A program made the position numbers and the translations under genes. The notes under the pieces are model-generated. The model saw nothing but the letters and a program-made list of their open reading frames with translations. It had not been told where the DNA came from and ran no database searches. Shown here piece by piece: positions 1 through 6,810 of a DNA stretch of 15,067 nt (its first letter is position 1; every line of letters starts with the position of its first letter). This DNA comes from Flavobacteriaceae bacterium (lineage in GTDB: Bacteria; Bacteroidota; Bacteroidia; Flavobacteriales; Flavobacteriaceae), in the NCBI GenBank assembly GCA_019090365.1, contig JAHRWC010000103.1:1-15067 (forward strand), written 5' to 3'.

Positions 1-40
1 TCTAGCTTCGTCGGCAGCGTCAGATGTGTATAAGAGACAG
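1..40 (+). other. Nextera sequencing adapter and index tail (not genomic)
   Basis: Positions 8-40 are identical to the Illumina Nextera read-1 adapter: a 14-base primer part (8-21) followed by the 19-base Tn5 mosaic end (22-40, ending GAGACAG). Positions 1-7 (TCTAGCT) lie where the i5 index sits in a library molecule, and match the last seven bases of the Nextera XT v2 index I remember as S515 (TTCTAGCT). This is untrimmed library sequence at a contig end. An ATG at 24 inside the adapter opens a frame beginning MCIRDS that runs into the first real gene, so automatic callers may add a spurious 24-residue N-terminus. Confidence 0.98.
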
Positions 41-95
41 TTATTTTTCCGACCAACTATTAAAAATTAAAACTACACACTTAATAAATATAAAA

Positions 96-1505
96 ATGAA
101 AAAGAAAATTTTACCTTTATTAGCTTTATTTGCTACTTTTTTCTCTGTTGCCCAAACTCCTTGTTCAGGAGGTATGGCTGGAGGTTTTCCTTGTAATAAT
201 TACGATTTATACGCAAGATTTACACCTGGACAAATGAATGCAAATGCTGCTAATGACTCATGGGGATGGACAGATCCAGATGATGGAACTGAATATGCTA
301 TCATAGCGCTAACTAATGGAACTGTGTTTTTCGACATATCTGATCCATTAAACCCAGTTAATCTTGGAAAATTACCTACACATACTTCATCTACAATTTG
401 GAGAGATGTTAAAGTATACAGTAATCATGCGTTTATCGTAAGTGAAGCTGGAGGACATGGAATGCAAGTTTTTGACTTAACAAGATTAAGAAGCGTAACA
501 AACCCACCTGTGACATTTTCAGAAGATGCTCATTTTGATGGTTTTGGAAGTGCTCATAATATTGTAATTAATGAAGAAACTGGTTATGCTTATCCTGTTG
601 GAACAAACTTCTATAATGGAGGACCTCATTTTATTAATATACAAGATCCTTTAAATCCAGTTGAAGAAGGTGGATATGAAATGGATGATTATAGTCATGA
701 TGCTCAAGTTATATTATATAACGGACCAGATTCAGATTATACTGGACGTGAAATTTTAATTGGAAGTAACGAAAATGAAGTGGTTATCGTAGATATTACA
801 GACAAAAATAACCCTGTTGGAATTTCAACAATCAGTTATTCAAATGTTGGATATACACATCAAGGATGGTTTACTGAAGATCAACGTTTTTTTATTGTTG
901 GTGATGAAGTTGATGAACTAGATTTTGGATTTAATACAAGAACTATAGTTTTTGATTTTGAAGATTTAGATAACCCTCTATTCCATTTTGAATATTCAGG
1001 ACCAACTCCTGCAATTGACCACAATGGATATGTTGTTGGTGATAAATACTATTTAGCGAATTACCATGCAGGAATGCGTGTTTTAGACCTTAGTGATATA
1101 GCTAATGGTAACATGACTGAAATAGGATATTTTGACACTGTACCTGGGACAGATAGTGCTAACTTTGGTGGTGTTTGGAATGTGTATCCTTTCTTTGCTA
1201 GTGGTTATATCGTAATTAGTGGAGATGAAGGTTTTCACTTAGTAAAAGAATCTAATTTAGGAATAAATGAAAACGATAAAGGAATTTTTTCTTTAGCTCC
1301 AAATCCAGCTTCTTCTAGTGTTACTATCAATTCAAAAGAAGCACCAATATTTAAAGTTGAAGCATTTAATATTTTAGGACAACGTATTCTTAATCAAGAA
1401 TTTTCTGAAACAACTTCAAAAAATATTGACATTTCTAATCTTAAGTCTGGAATCTATTTAATAAAAATAAATTCTTCTACTACAAAAAGATTAATTGTAA
1501 AATAA
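96..1505 (+). CDS. Choice-of-anchor B family protein (LVIVD-type propeller), T9SS-secreted
   Basis: A secreted protein of 469 residues. Residues 1-19 are a signal peptide (MKKK, a hydrophobic core, then SVAQ), which fixes the start at 96; the longer frame from 24 begins in sequencing adapter. The body has the hallmarks of the choice-of-anchor B family: a WGWTDP opening, then FFDISDPLNPV, LPTHT, WRDVKVY, HAFIVSEA and HGMQVFDLTRLR. The recurring 'DISDP.NPV' strands are LVIVD-like repeats, which usually form a beta-propeller. Residues about 388-469 form a type A T9SS sorting domain (APNPA, then FNILGQ, then LKSGIYLIKI, ending in basic KRLIVK). The protein is therefore expected to cross the outer membrane and be released or anchored by sugar-linked attachment. 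Its biochemical role is unknown. A strong terminator follows, so it is probably transcribed separately from the lipoprotein genes downstream, although any promoter lies in adapter-replaced or missing sequence. Confidence 0.9.
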   Translation: MKKKILPLLALFATFFSVAQTPCSGGMAGGFPCNNYDLYARFTPGQMNANAANDSWGWTDPDDGTEYAIIALTNGTVFFDISDPLNPVNLGKLPTHTSSTIWRDVKVYSNHAFIVSEAGGHGMQVFDLTRLRSVTNPPVTFSEDAHFDGFGSAHNIVINEETGYAYPVGTNFYNGGPHFINIQDPLNPVEEGGYEMDDYSHDAQVILYNGPDSDYTGREILIGSNENEVVIVDITDKNNPVGISTISYSNVGYTHQGWFTEDQRFFIVGDEVDELDFGFNTRTIVFDFEDLDNPLFHFEYSGPTPAIDHNGYVVGDKYYLANYHAGMRVLDLSDIANGNMTEIGYFDTVPGTDSANFGGVWNVYPFFASGYIVISGDEGFHLVKESNLGINENDKGIFSLAPNPASSSVTINSKEAPIFKVEAFNILGQRILNQEFSETTSKNIDISNLKSGIYLIKINSSTTKRLIVK

Positions 1506-1510
1506 TAACA

Positions 1511-1548
1511 AATAAGCGTGGATTTTAATCAATTCACGCTTATTTTTG
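1511..1548 (+). terminator. Rho-independent terminator after the anchor B gene
   Basis: AATAAGCGTG (1511-1520) pairs perfectly with CACGCTTATT (1535-1544). The stem extends inwards with a G-T pair and three A-T pairs, leaving a six-base loop at 1525-1530. A T-run ends at 1547. It begins six bases after the TAA of the upstream gene. Confidence 0.88.
1541..1548 (+). promoter_or_regulatory. Possible -7 element inside the terminator T-tract
   Basis: TATTTTTG matches the Bacteroidota -7 consensus TAnnTTTG and lies 24 bases before the ATG of the propeller lipoprotein gene, leaving a short leader. No TTG is visible at the expected -33 distance. In a T-rich terminator tail the match can arise by chance, so this is only a candidate start for the 1573-4874 operon. 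Confidence 0.3.
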
Positions 1549-1572
1549 TATAGAACTTGAATCCCGAATACC

Positions 1573-2940
1573 ATGAAGACTACCTACAAATTCCCTATTT
1601 TTCTTTTATTAATTTTTTTATTTGCTTCCTGTGGAAGTGATGACAATTCTGGTGGCACATCAGAACCTATGTTTGTAGGAGAAGTTGACTGGATTAAAAC
1701 ATTTGGTGGTAGCGCTGAAGATGATGCTATTTCAGTTGTTCAAGCCAATGATGGTAATTATGTTATTTTAGGTTTTACTAATAGTATCGATGGTGATTTA
1801 TCGAATCGTTCTGCTTCCGATTATGATTTCTGGGTGTTAAAGATTTCTACTACAGGTGAAAAAATTTGGAGTAAAAATTATGGAGGAACTAATGATGAAA
1901 AAGCCACAAGCTTAATCAAAACTAATGATGGAGGATTTGCTATATCAGGATACAGTAAAAGCGATGACGGTGATGTTTCTGGTAATGGAGGTTTTTGGGA
2001 TTATTGGTTGCTGAAAATTGATAGCGAAGGAAATAAACAATGGGATAAAACCTTTGGTTTCGCAGGAGATGATAAAAGCTATAAAGTAATTCAAACAAAC
2101 GATGGTGGTTATTTTATGACAGGCTATTTAGATCTTGCAAATAGTGGCGGTCAAGGTGATGATATTATTGAAAATGATGAATCCGGAACTAGAAATAGTT
2201 TACACGGTTTAGGAGAATATTGGGCAATCAAAACGGATGGCAATGGAAATAAACTTTGGAGACGTTACTTTGGTGGAACTAATAACGATAGAAGTTATGA
2301 TGTTATCCAAACAGATGATAATGGCTTTTTAATGGTTGGAGCTGCTGAAAGCTTAGATTTTGATATTTCTGATCCTAGAGGAAGTTATGATTTTTGGGCA
2401 CTGAAAATTAGCAATTCTGGAGATAGAGTTTGGGAGAAATCATTTGGAGGTTCTGAAATTGATAATGGATTTTCAATAGTTCAAGCTGATGATGGAAATT
2501 ATCTTTTTGCTGGAAATACTAGAAGTAATAATGTTGACGTTTCTAATCTTATAGGAAATGCAGATACTTGGGTGGTTAAATTTAGTGCTGCTAATGGTGA
2601 CTTAATATGGGAAAAAACCTATGGAGGAACACAATTCGACACAGCATTAAACATTAACAAACTAGCAAATGGTAATTATGTTCTTTCTGGTCATACTCGT
2701 AGTTCAGATGGTGATGTTACAAATCATCAAGGACTTAATGATGTATGGATATTAGTAATTGATGATTTTGGAACAATTCAATATGAAAAAATTATTGGAG
2801 GCACTAACTTAGACTTTGCTAATCATGGTATCGAAACAACCAACAAAGAATTAATTATTGTAGGTAGTACCGAAAGTACTGATGGAGATCTTACTCAAAA
2901 TTTAGGAAGTAAAGATTTACTTATAGTAAAAATTAAATAA
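1573..2940 (+). CDS. Surface lipoprotein with seven propeller-type repeats
   Basis: A lipoprotein of 455 residues. Residues 1-20 are a type II signal peptide with lipobox FASC (Cys20), followed by Gly-Ser-Asp-Asp. This resembles the lipoprotein export signal (Cys, then Ser and acidic residues) that sends Bacteroidota lipoproteins to the outer face of the outer membrane. Nearly all of the mature chain (39-455) consists of seven tandem units of about 55-70 residues. Each starts with an aromatic and a GG ('W.KTFGG'), continues with 'D.A.S.VQT.DGGY...G.T.S.DGDVS', and ends 'D.W..KI...GN..W'. Seven such units suggest a seven-bladed beta-propeller. The family is common in Bacteroidota and I know of no demonstrated enzyme activity for it. 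It may bind a partner or scaffold. Only 28 bases separate it from the MbnP-family gene, so the two are probably co-transcribed. The fold assignment is inferred from the repeat pattern. Confidence 0.85.
   Translation: MKTTYKFPIFLLLIFLFASCGSDDNSGGTSEPMFVGEVDWIKTFGGSAEDDAISVVQANDGNYVILGFTNSIDGDLSNRSASDYDFWVLKISTTGEKIWSKNYGGTNDEKATSLIKTNDGGFAISGYSKSDDGDVSGNGGFWDYWLLKIDSEGNKQWDKTFGFAGDDKSYKVIQTNDGGYFMTGYLDLANSGGQGDDIIENDESGTRNSLHGLGEYWAIKTDGNGNKLWRRYFGGTNNDRSYDVIQTDDNGFLMVGAAESLDFDISDPRGSYDFWALKISNSGDRVWEKSFGGSEIDNGFSIVQADDGNYLFAGNTRSNNVDVSNLIGNADTWVVKFSAANGDLIWEKTYGGTQFDTALNINKLANGNYVLSGHTRSSDGDVTNHQGLNDVWILVIDDFGTIQYEKIIGGTNLDFANHGIETTNKELIIVGSTESTDGDLTQNLGSKDLLIVKIK
1687..2937 (+). repeat. Seven in-frame protein repeats (propeller blades)
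   Basis: In-frame repeats of about 165-210 bases encode seven units, each with an aromatic-x-K-x-(F/Y/I)-G-G type start and a DGD(V/L)(S/T)-like centre. Unit 3 is the longest: it carries an insertion of about 15 residues containing a run of Asp, Glu and Asn. Unit 7 ends at the C-terminus without the closing 'GN..W', as expected if the closing strand comes from the N-terminal D-W segment (velcro closure). The DNA has diverged between units, so this is an old duplication. Confidence 0.75.
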
Positions 2941-2968
2941 TAAACGTAAAAAAAAAGAAAAAGAAAAA

Positions 2969-3730
2969 ATGAAAAAAATTGTATTCTTATTAGCAATTTC
3001 ATTCGCATTCATTAGTTGTAATAGCGATGATGATTCTACACCGGTAAATGTAGATTTGGTTCTTAATTTCACTCAAAATTGGGATGGAACGAATGTTAGA
3101 AGTAGCGACATAGATAATACTGTGTACACAAACGAAATGGGTCATGAATTAAAAATTGCTCGTTTACGTTATTTAGTTTCAAATATTACATTAACACATT
3201 CAGATGGAACAGTATATAATGCAAGCGATTATAATTTAATTGATTTATCTGATTCTACTTCATTAACTTATGATACAGGAATGCAAATTCCTGAAGGAGC
3301 TTACACAGTTTCTTTTGTTCATGGTTTTAATGAAGCTGATAACATTGATGCAGAATATAACGATCTAAATACTGCTGGATGGAATTGGCCTACTATGTTA
3401 GGTGGAGGATACCATTTTCTACAATTTGATGGAATGTACAATGTTAATACTGTAACGCCAATGCCATTTAACTTTCATAATGGTACAGCAAGAGTTAGTA
3501 CAGATGTTTTTGAACAAAATTTTGTAAATATAACTTTACAAAATACAATCAATATAAGTGCAACTAGTGTTGTTGATATACAAATGAATATTTCAGAATG
3601 GTTTAAAAACCCTAACACTTGGGATTTAGAAGTATATGACACACCATTAATGCCTAATTATACTGCTCAAAAGTTAATGCAAGAAAATGCAGCAACTGTT
3701 TACAGCGCAGACACTATTTTAATACCATAA
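2969..3730 (+). CDS. mbnP: MbnP-family surface lipoprotein (probable copper-binding protein)
   Basis: A protein of 253 residues. Lipobox FISC (Cys17) is followed by Asn-Ser-Asp-Asp-Asp, a good surface-export signal. The mature part matches the MbnP family: NEMGHELKIARLRYLVSNI at about 55-73, 'IPEGAYTVSFVHGF' at 107-120, and the WNWP...GGGYHF core at 138-150, with further His at 59, 118 and 170. The chain has five Trp (38, 138, 140, 211, 218). In the methanotroph MbnP, copper binding depends on a Trp being oxidised to kynurenine by the partner enzyme MbnH. Which Trp, if any, is modified here cannot be read from sequence. The next gene encodes an MbnH-like dihaem enzyme and begins one base after this stop, which supports the assignment. 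The ATG follows an A-rich purine tract (2947-2968) that probably serves as the ribosome-binding region. Confidence 0.86.
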   Translation: MKKIVFLLAISFAFISCNSDDDSTPVNVDLVLNFTQNWDGTNVRSSDIDNTVYTNEMGHELKIARLRYLVSNITLTHSDGTVYNASDYNLIDLSDSTSLTYDTGMQIPEGAYTVSFVHGFNEADNIDAEYNDLNTAGWNWPTMLGGGYHFLQFDGMYNVNTVTPMPFNFHNGTARVSTDVFEQNFVNITLQNTINISATSVVDIQMNISEWFKNPNTWDLEVYDTPLMPNYTAQKLMQENAATVYSADTILIP

Positions 3731-3731
3731 T

Positions 3732-4874
3732 ATGAAATTATATTTTATTGCATTACTGTCTTTAAACTTTTTCCTTTTTTCATGTTCAAGTTCAGATGAT
3801 TCTGGACCACAAGCGATTTTAGGATGCACAGATAGTAATGCAGTAAATTATAACCCTAATGCTACTGAAAGTGATGGATCTTGCTATTTCCCAACTGGAT
3901 ATACGCTTGAAATTCCTCAAATTTTAGACTTATTATTACCTCCTCTTATTCCAGCTGACAATAGACTATCAGTTGAAGGAATTGCATTAGGAAGAAAATT
4001 ATTTTACGACCCAATCTTATCTGGAGATGGAACACAAGCATGTGCAGATTGTCATTTAGCTGAAAATAGTTTTACAGATCCAAGGCAATTTAGCATCGGT
4101 ATTGATGGTTCAATTGGAACAAGAAATGCTATGCCATTATTTAATGTAGCTTGGAATTTAGATGAAAAATTCTTTTGGGATGGAAGAGCAATAAGCTTAG
4201 AAGATCAAGCTTTTGGACCTGTTGTAAATCCTATTGAAATGAATAATACTTGGCCTAATGCTGTTGCAAGTTTACAAGCTAATGCACAATATCCTGGATT
4301 ATTTCAAGAAGCATTTGGAACCTCAACAATAGATTCAACTTTAGTTGCAAAAGCTATCTCTCAATTTGAACGTACTTTAGTTTCAGCGAATTCAAGATTC
4401 GATAAATTTTCAATTGGAACAGGAACGTTAACTCCTTCCGAAGAAAATGGCTTAGCTATTTTTATGGATGAAGAAAGAGGTGATTGTTTTCATTGCCACG
4501 GAAACCCAAACAGTCCACTTTGGACAGACAATGATTTTCATAACAATGGTTTAGATTCTATAATAACAGATATAGGTCTTGGAGAAGTTACCGGAGATCC
4601 TAATGATAATGGTAAATTTAAATCTCCTTCCTTAAGGAATTTAGCATATTCTGCTCCATACATGCATGATGGCAGGTTCGAAACAATCGATGATGTAATT
4701 AATCATTATAGTGAAGGATTAAACGATTCCCCTACAATAGACCCTTTAATGAAAACTGTTGCTAATGGTGGAGTCCACTTAACTGATAATGATAAAGCAG
4801 ACCTTAAAGCTTTCTTACTTTCATTATCTGATGAAAGTTTTATAAATAATCCCGACTACCAAGATCCGAATTAA
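3732..4874 (+). CDS. MauG/MbnH-like dihaem cytochrome c peroxidase lipoprotein
   Basis: A protein of 380 residues. Residues 1-18 are a lipoprotein signal (FSC, Cys18) followed by Ser-Ser-Ser-Asp-Asp, a surface-export signal. Residues 31-54 are a small Cys-pair module (GCTDSNAVNYNPNA...DGSCYF). The catalytic region has two c-type haem motifs, CADCH (104-108) and CFHCH (252-256), plus the family landmarks 'ALGRKLFYDP', 'FFWDGRA', 'NPIEM' and 'PSLRN...APYMHDGRF'. Tyr326 in 'VINHYSEG' lies where MauG has its Tyr axial haem ligand and where classical peroxidases have Met. This favours a MauG/MbnH-like oxidase over a simple H2O2 scavenger. Its likely substrate is the MbnP-like protein encoded one base upstream, with which it is surely co-transcribed. 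Haem attachment requires cytochrome c maturation genes elsewhere. The Tyr alignment is by eye. Confidence 0.87.
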   Translation: MKLYFIALLSLNFFLFSCSSSDDSGPQAILGCTDSNAVNYNPNATESDGSCYFPTGYTLEIPQILDLLLPPLIPADNRLSVEGIALGRKLFYDPILSGDGTQACADCHLAENSFTDPRQFSIGIDGSIGTRNAMPLFNVAWNLDEKFFWDGRAISLEDQAFGPVVNPIEMNNTWPNAVASLQANAQYPGLFQEAFGTSTIDSTLVAKAISQFERTLVSANSRFDKFSIGTGTLTPSEENGLAIFMDEERGDCFHCHGNPNSPLWTDNDFHNNGLDSIITDIGLGEVTGDPNDNGKFKSPSLRNLAYSAPYMHDGRFETIDDVINHYSEGLNDSPTIDPLMKTVANGGVHLTDNDKADLKAFLLSLSDESFINNPDYQDPN

Positions 4875-4918
4875 CTAGATAGCTAGTTTGGTTTAAAATG
4901 ATTGCTATTCCTTATTAT

Positions 4919-4976
4919 ACCATAAGTTTTAAATCTTAATCGGTTATGGTTAAAAAATTATTTTACCATATATTTG
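4919..4976 (+). promoter_or_regulatory. suf promoter region with overlapping palindromes
   Basis: TATATTTG at 4969-4976 matches the -7 consensus TAnnTTTG, 27 bases before the sufA ATG. No clear TTG -33 element is present. A 26-bp near-palindrome (4945-4970) runs TATGGT, a 14-base AT spacer, then ACCATA, with 11 of 13 pairs complementary, and its right arm covers the first two bases of the -7 element. A third half-site, ACCATAA (4919-4925), pairs with TTATGGT (4944-4950). This layout suits a dimeric repressor or activator controlling the suf genes. Alternatively, the outer pair could be a weak terminator for the dihaem peroxidase gene. The sequence does not resemble the E. coli IscR consensus as I know it. 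Confidence 0.6.
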
Positions 4977-5003
4977 CAATCTATTTAGAATAAATCTATA
5001 TAA

Positions 5004-5333
5004 ATGATTAAAGTAAGTAATACCGCTAAATCAAAAATAGCACAACTCATGACTGAAGGTGGCTTTAATGCTGAAACAGATTATGTTCGCGTTGGAGTTA
5101 AAAGTGGTGGTTGTTCAGGTTTATCGTATGAATTAGATTTCGATGATGCAATGAAAGAAAATGATAAGCTTTTTGAAGATAATCTTGTAAAAATAATCGT
5201 CGACAAAAAAAGCTTCTTATACCTTATAGGCACTACCCTTGAATTTAGTGGCGGTCTTAATGGTAAAGGATTTGTATTTAATAACCCAAACGCAAATAGA
5301 ACTTGCGGGTGTGGAGAAAGTTTTTCTTTATAA
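5004..5333 (+). CDS. sufA: SufA/IscA-type iron-sulfur carrier protein
   Basis: A protein of 109 residues, the normal length for the HesB/IscA/SufA family. It has the three conserved cysteines that bind an Fe-S cluster or iron: Cys37 in GGCSGLSY, and Cys101 and Cys103 in TCGCGESF at the C-terminus. SufA-type carriers accept clusters from the SufBCD scaffold and pass them to target apoproteins in the cytoplasm. It is first in the suf half-operon, downstream of a TAnnTTTG promoter and 12 bases before sufB. Sequence alone does not separate SufA from IscA or ErpA; the name rests on the operon. Confidence 0.93.
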   Translation: MIKVSNTAKSKIAQLMTEGGFNAETDYVRVGVKSGGCSGLSYELDFDDAMKENDKLFEDNLVKIIVDKKSFLYLIGTTLEFSGGLNGKGFVFNNPNANRTCGCGESFSL

Positions 5334-5345
5334 TTAAATAATGCA

Positions 5346-6794
5346 ATGAAAAAATTCACAGAAGACGATTTAAAGAAAGACCTTGAAACCAAAGAATATG
5401 AATATGGTTTCTATACAGATATTGAATCTGAAACATTTCCTATTGGTTTAAACGAAGATATTGTAAAAGCAATTTCTAAAAAGAAAGAAGAGCCAAGTTG
5501 GATGACAGAATGGAGATTAGAATCTTTTCGTTATTGGAAAGAAATGGTTGAACCTGAATGGGCGAATGTTCATTATGAAAAACCAGATTTTCAAGCTATC
5601 TCTTACTACTCTGCTCCTTCAACCAAACCTAAATATGATAGTTTAGATGAAGTTGACCCTGAATTATTAGATACTTTCAAACGATTAGGTATCTCTATAG
5701 ATGAACAAAAAAAATTAGCAAATGTAGCTGTTGATATTGTAATGGACTCTGTTTCAGTGGCAACAACATTCAAAAAAACATTATCAGAAAAAGGAATTAT
5801 TTTTTGTTCTATTTCAGAAGCTATTAAAGAACATCCAGAGTTAGTAAAAAAATACATTGGTTCTGTAGTACCTCAACGTGATAATTTTTATGCAGCATTA
5901 AATAGCGCTGTATTTAGTGACGGATCTTTTTGTTACATTCCTAAAGGAGTTCGTTGTCCAATGGAACTATCAACTTATTTCAGAATTAATCAAGCAGGAA
6001 CAGGACAGTTTGAACGTACACTTGTAATTGCTGATAAAGGAAGTTATGTAAGTTACCTAGAAGGTTGTACTGCTCCTTCGAGAGATGAAAATCAATTACA
6101 TGCTGCCGTTGTTGAGCTTATTGCTCTAGATGACGCAGAGATAAAATATTCTACTGTTCAAAATTGGTATCCAGGAAATAAAGAAGGTAAAGGTGGAGTT
6201 TTTAATTTTGTGACAAAAAGAGGTATTTGCGAAAAGAACGCAAAAATATCTTGGACACAAGTTGAAACTGGTTCTGCCGTTACTTGGAAATATCCTAGCT
6301 GTATCTTAAAAGGCGATAATTCAATTGGAGAATTTTATTCAATTGCTGTGACTAATAATTTTCAGCAAGCTGATACGGGAACCAAAATGATTCATTTAGG
6401 GAAAAATACAAAAAGCACCATTATATCTAAAGGGATTTCAGCTGGAAAATCACAAAACAGTTACCGAGGATTGGTTCAGATAAATGCTCGTGCTAAAAAT
6501 GCTCGTAATTTTTCTCAATGTGACTCGTTATTAATGGGTAATGAATGTGGTGCTCACACGTTCCCATATATTGAAGCAAAAAATAAAACGGCTCAAATAG
6601 AACATGAAGCTACGACAAGTAAAATTGGAGAAGATCAAATATTCTATTGCAACCAAAGAGGAATTGATACTGAAAAAGCGATTGCATTAATTGTTAATGG
6701 TTTTAGTAAAGAAGTATTAAATAAACTTCCGATGGAATTTGCGGTTGAAGCTCAAAAATTATTAGAAATTAGTCTTGAAGGTTCTGTTGGATAG
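5346..6794 (+). CDS. sufB: Fe-S cluster assembly scaffold subunit SufB
   Basis: A full-length SufB of 482 residues (E. coli SufB has 495). SufB pairs with SufD and the ATPase SufC in the SufBC2D complex, and builds clusters from SufE-delivered sulfur. Conserved blocks include [11 protein letters not shown] near the N-terminus, YIPKGVRCP, '[19 protein letters not shown]', '[17 protein letters not shown]' and '[14 protein letters not shown]', ending in SLEGSVG. By counting from the conserved ends, Cys241 corresponds to E. coli Cys254 (the sulfur-accepting site) and Cys392 to Cys405 (the cluster-forming site at the SufD interface). Both essential cysteines are therefore present. The next reading frame overlaps the 3' end only if an upstream ATG at 6775 is used, and I judge that start wrong. 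A lipoprotein gene, unusually, separates sufB from sufC. Confidence 0.98.
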   Translation: MKKFTEDDLKKDLETKEYEYGFYTDIESETFPIGLNEDIVKAISKKKEEPSWMTEWRLESFRYWKEMVEPEWANVHYEKPDFQAISYYSAPSTKPKYDSLDEVDPELLDTFKRLGISIDEQKKLANVAVDIVMDSVSVATTFKKTLSEKGIIFCSISEAIKEHPELVKKYIGSVVPQRDNFYAALNSAVFSDGSFCYIPKGVRCPMELSTYFRINQAGTGQFERTLVIADKGSYVSYLEGCTAPSRDENQLHAAVVELIALDDAEIKYSTVQNWYPGNKEGKGGVFNFVTKRGICEKNAKISWTQVETGSAVTWKYPSCILKGDNSIGEFYSIAVTNNFQQADTGTKMIHLGKNTKSTIISKGISAGKSQNSYRGLVQINARAKNARNFSQCDSLLMGNECGAHTFPYIEAKNKTAQIEHEATTSKIGEDQIFYCNQRGIDTEKAIALIVNGFSKEVLNKLPMEFAVEAQKLLEISLEGSVG

Positions 6795-6810
6795 ACAAAA
6801 AGTAAATTAT

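Noticed and set aside
24..95. N-terminal extension of the anchor B protein starting in MCIRDS
   Set aside because: It is translated from the Nextera adapter and the leader; the signal peptide starts at 96.
2947..2968. A/G-rich tract before mbnP as a regulatory or slippage element
   Set aside because: A-rich leaders before start codons are ordinary in this AT-rich phylum; it is adequately explained as a ribosome-binding region.
4874..4889. ACTAG-ATAG-CTAGT hairpin just after the dihaem peroxidase stop as a terminator
   Set aside because: The stem is only 5 bp with a 4-base loop and is followed by just three T's; too weak to call.
5081..5392. Reverse-strand open frame of about 100 codons over sufA/sufB
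   Set aside because: It lies opposite two strongly conserved suf genes, has no recognisable domain and reads as a shadow of their codon pattern.
5606..5857. Reverse-strand open frame of about 80 codons inside sufB
   Set aside because: It is fully antisense to conserved SufB coding sequence and shows no start context or homology that I recognise.
6775..6810. Upstream ATG extending the suf-operon lipoprotein by 12 residues
   Set aside because: It overlaps sufB and places charged residues before a textbook lipoprotein signal peptide that starts at 6811.
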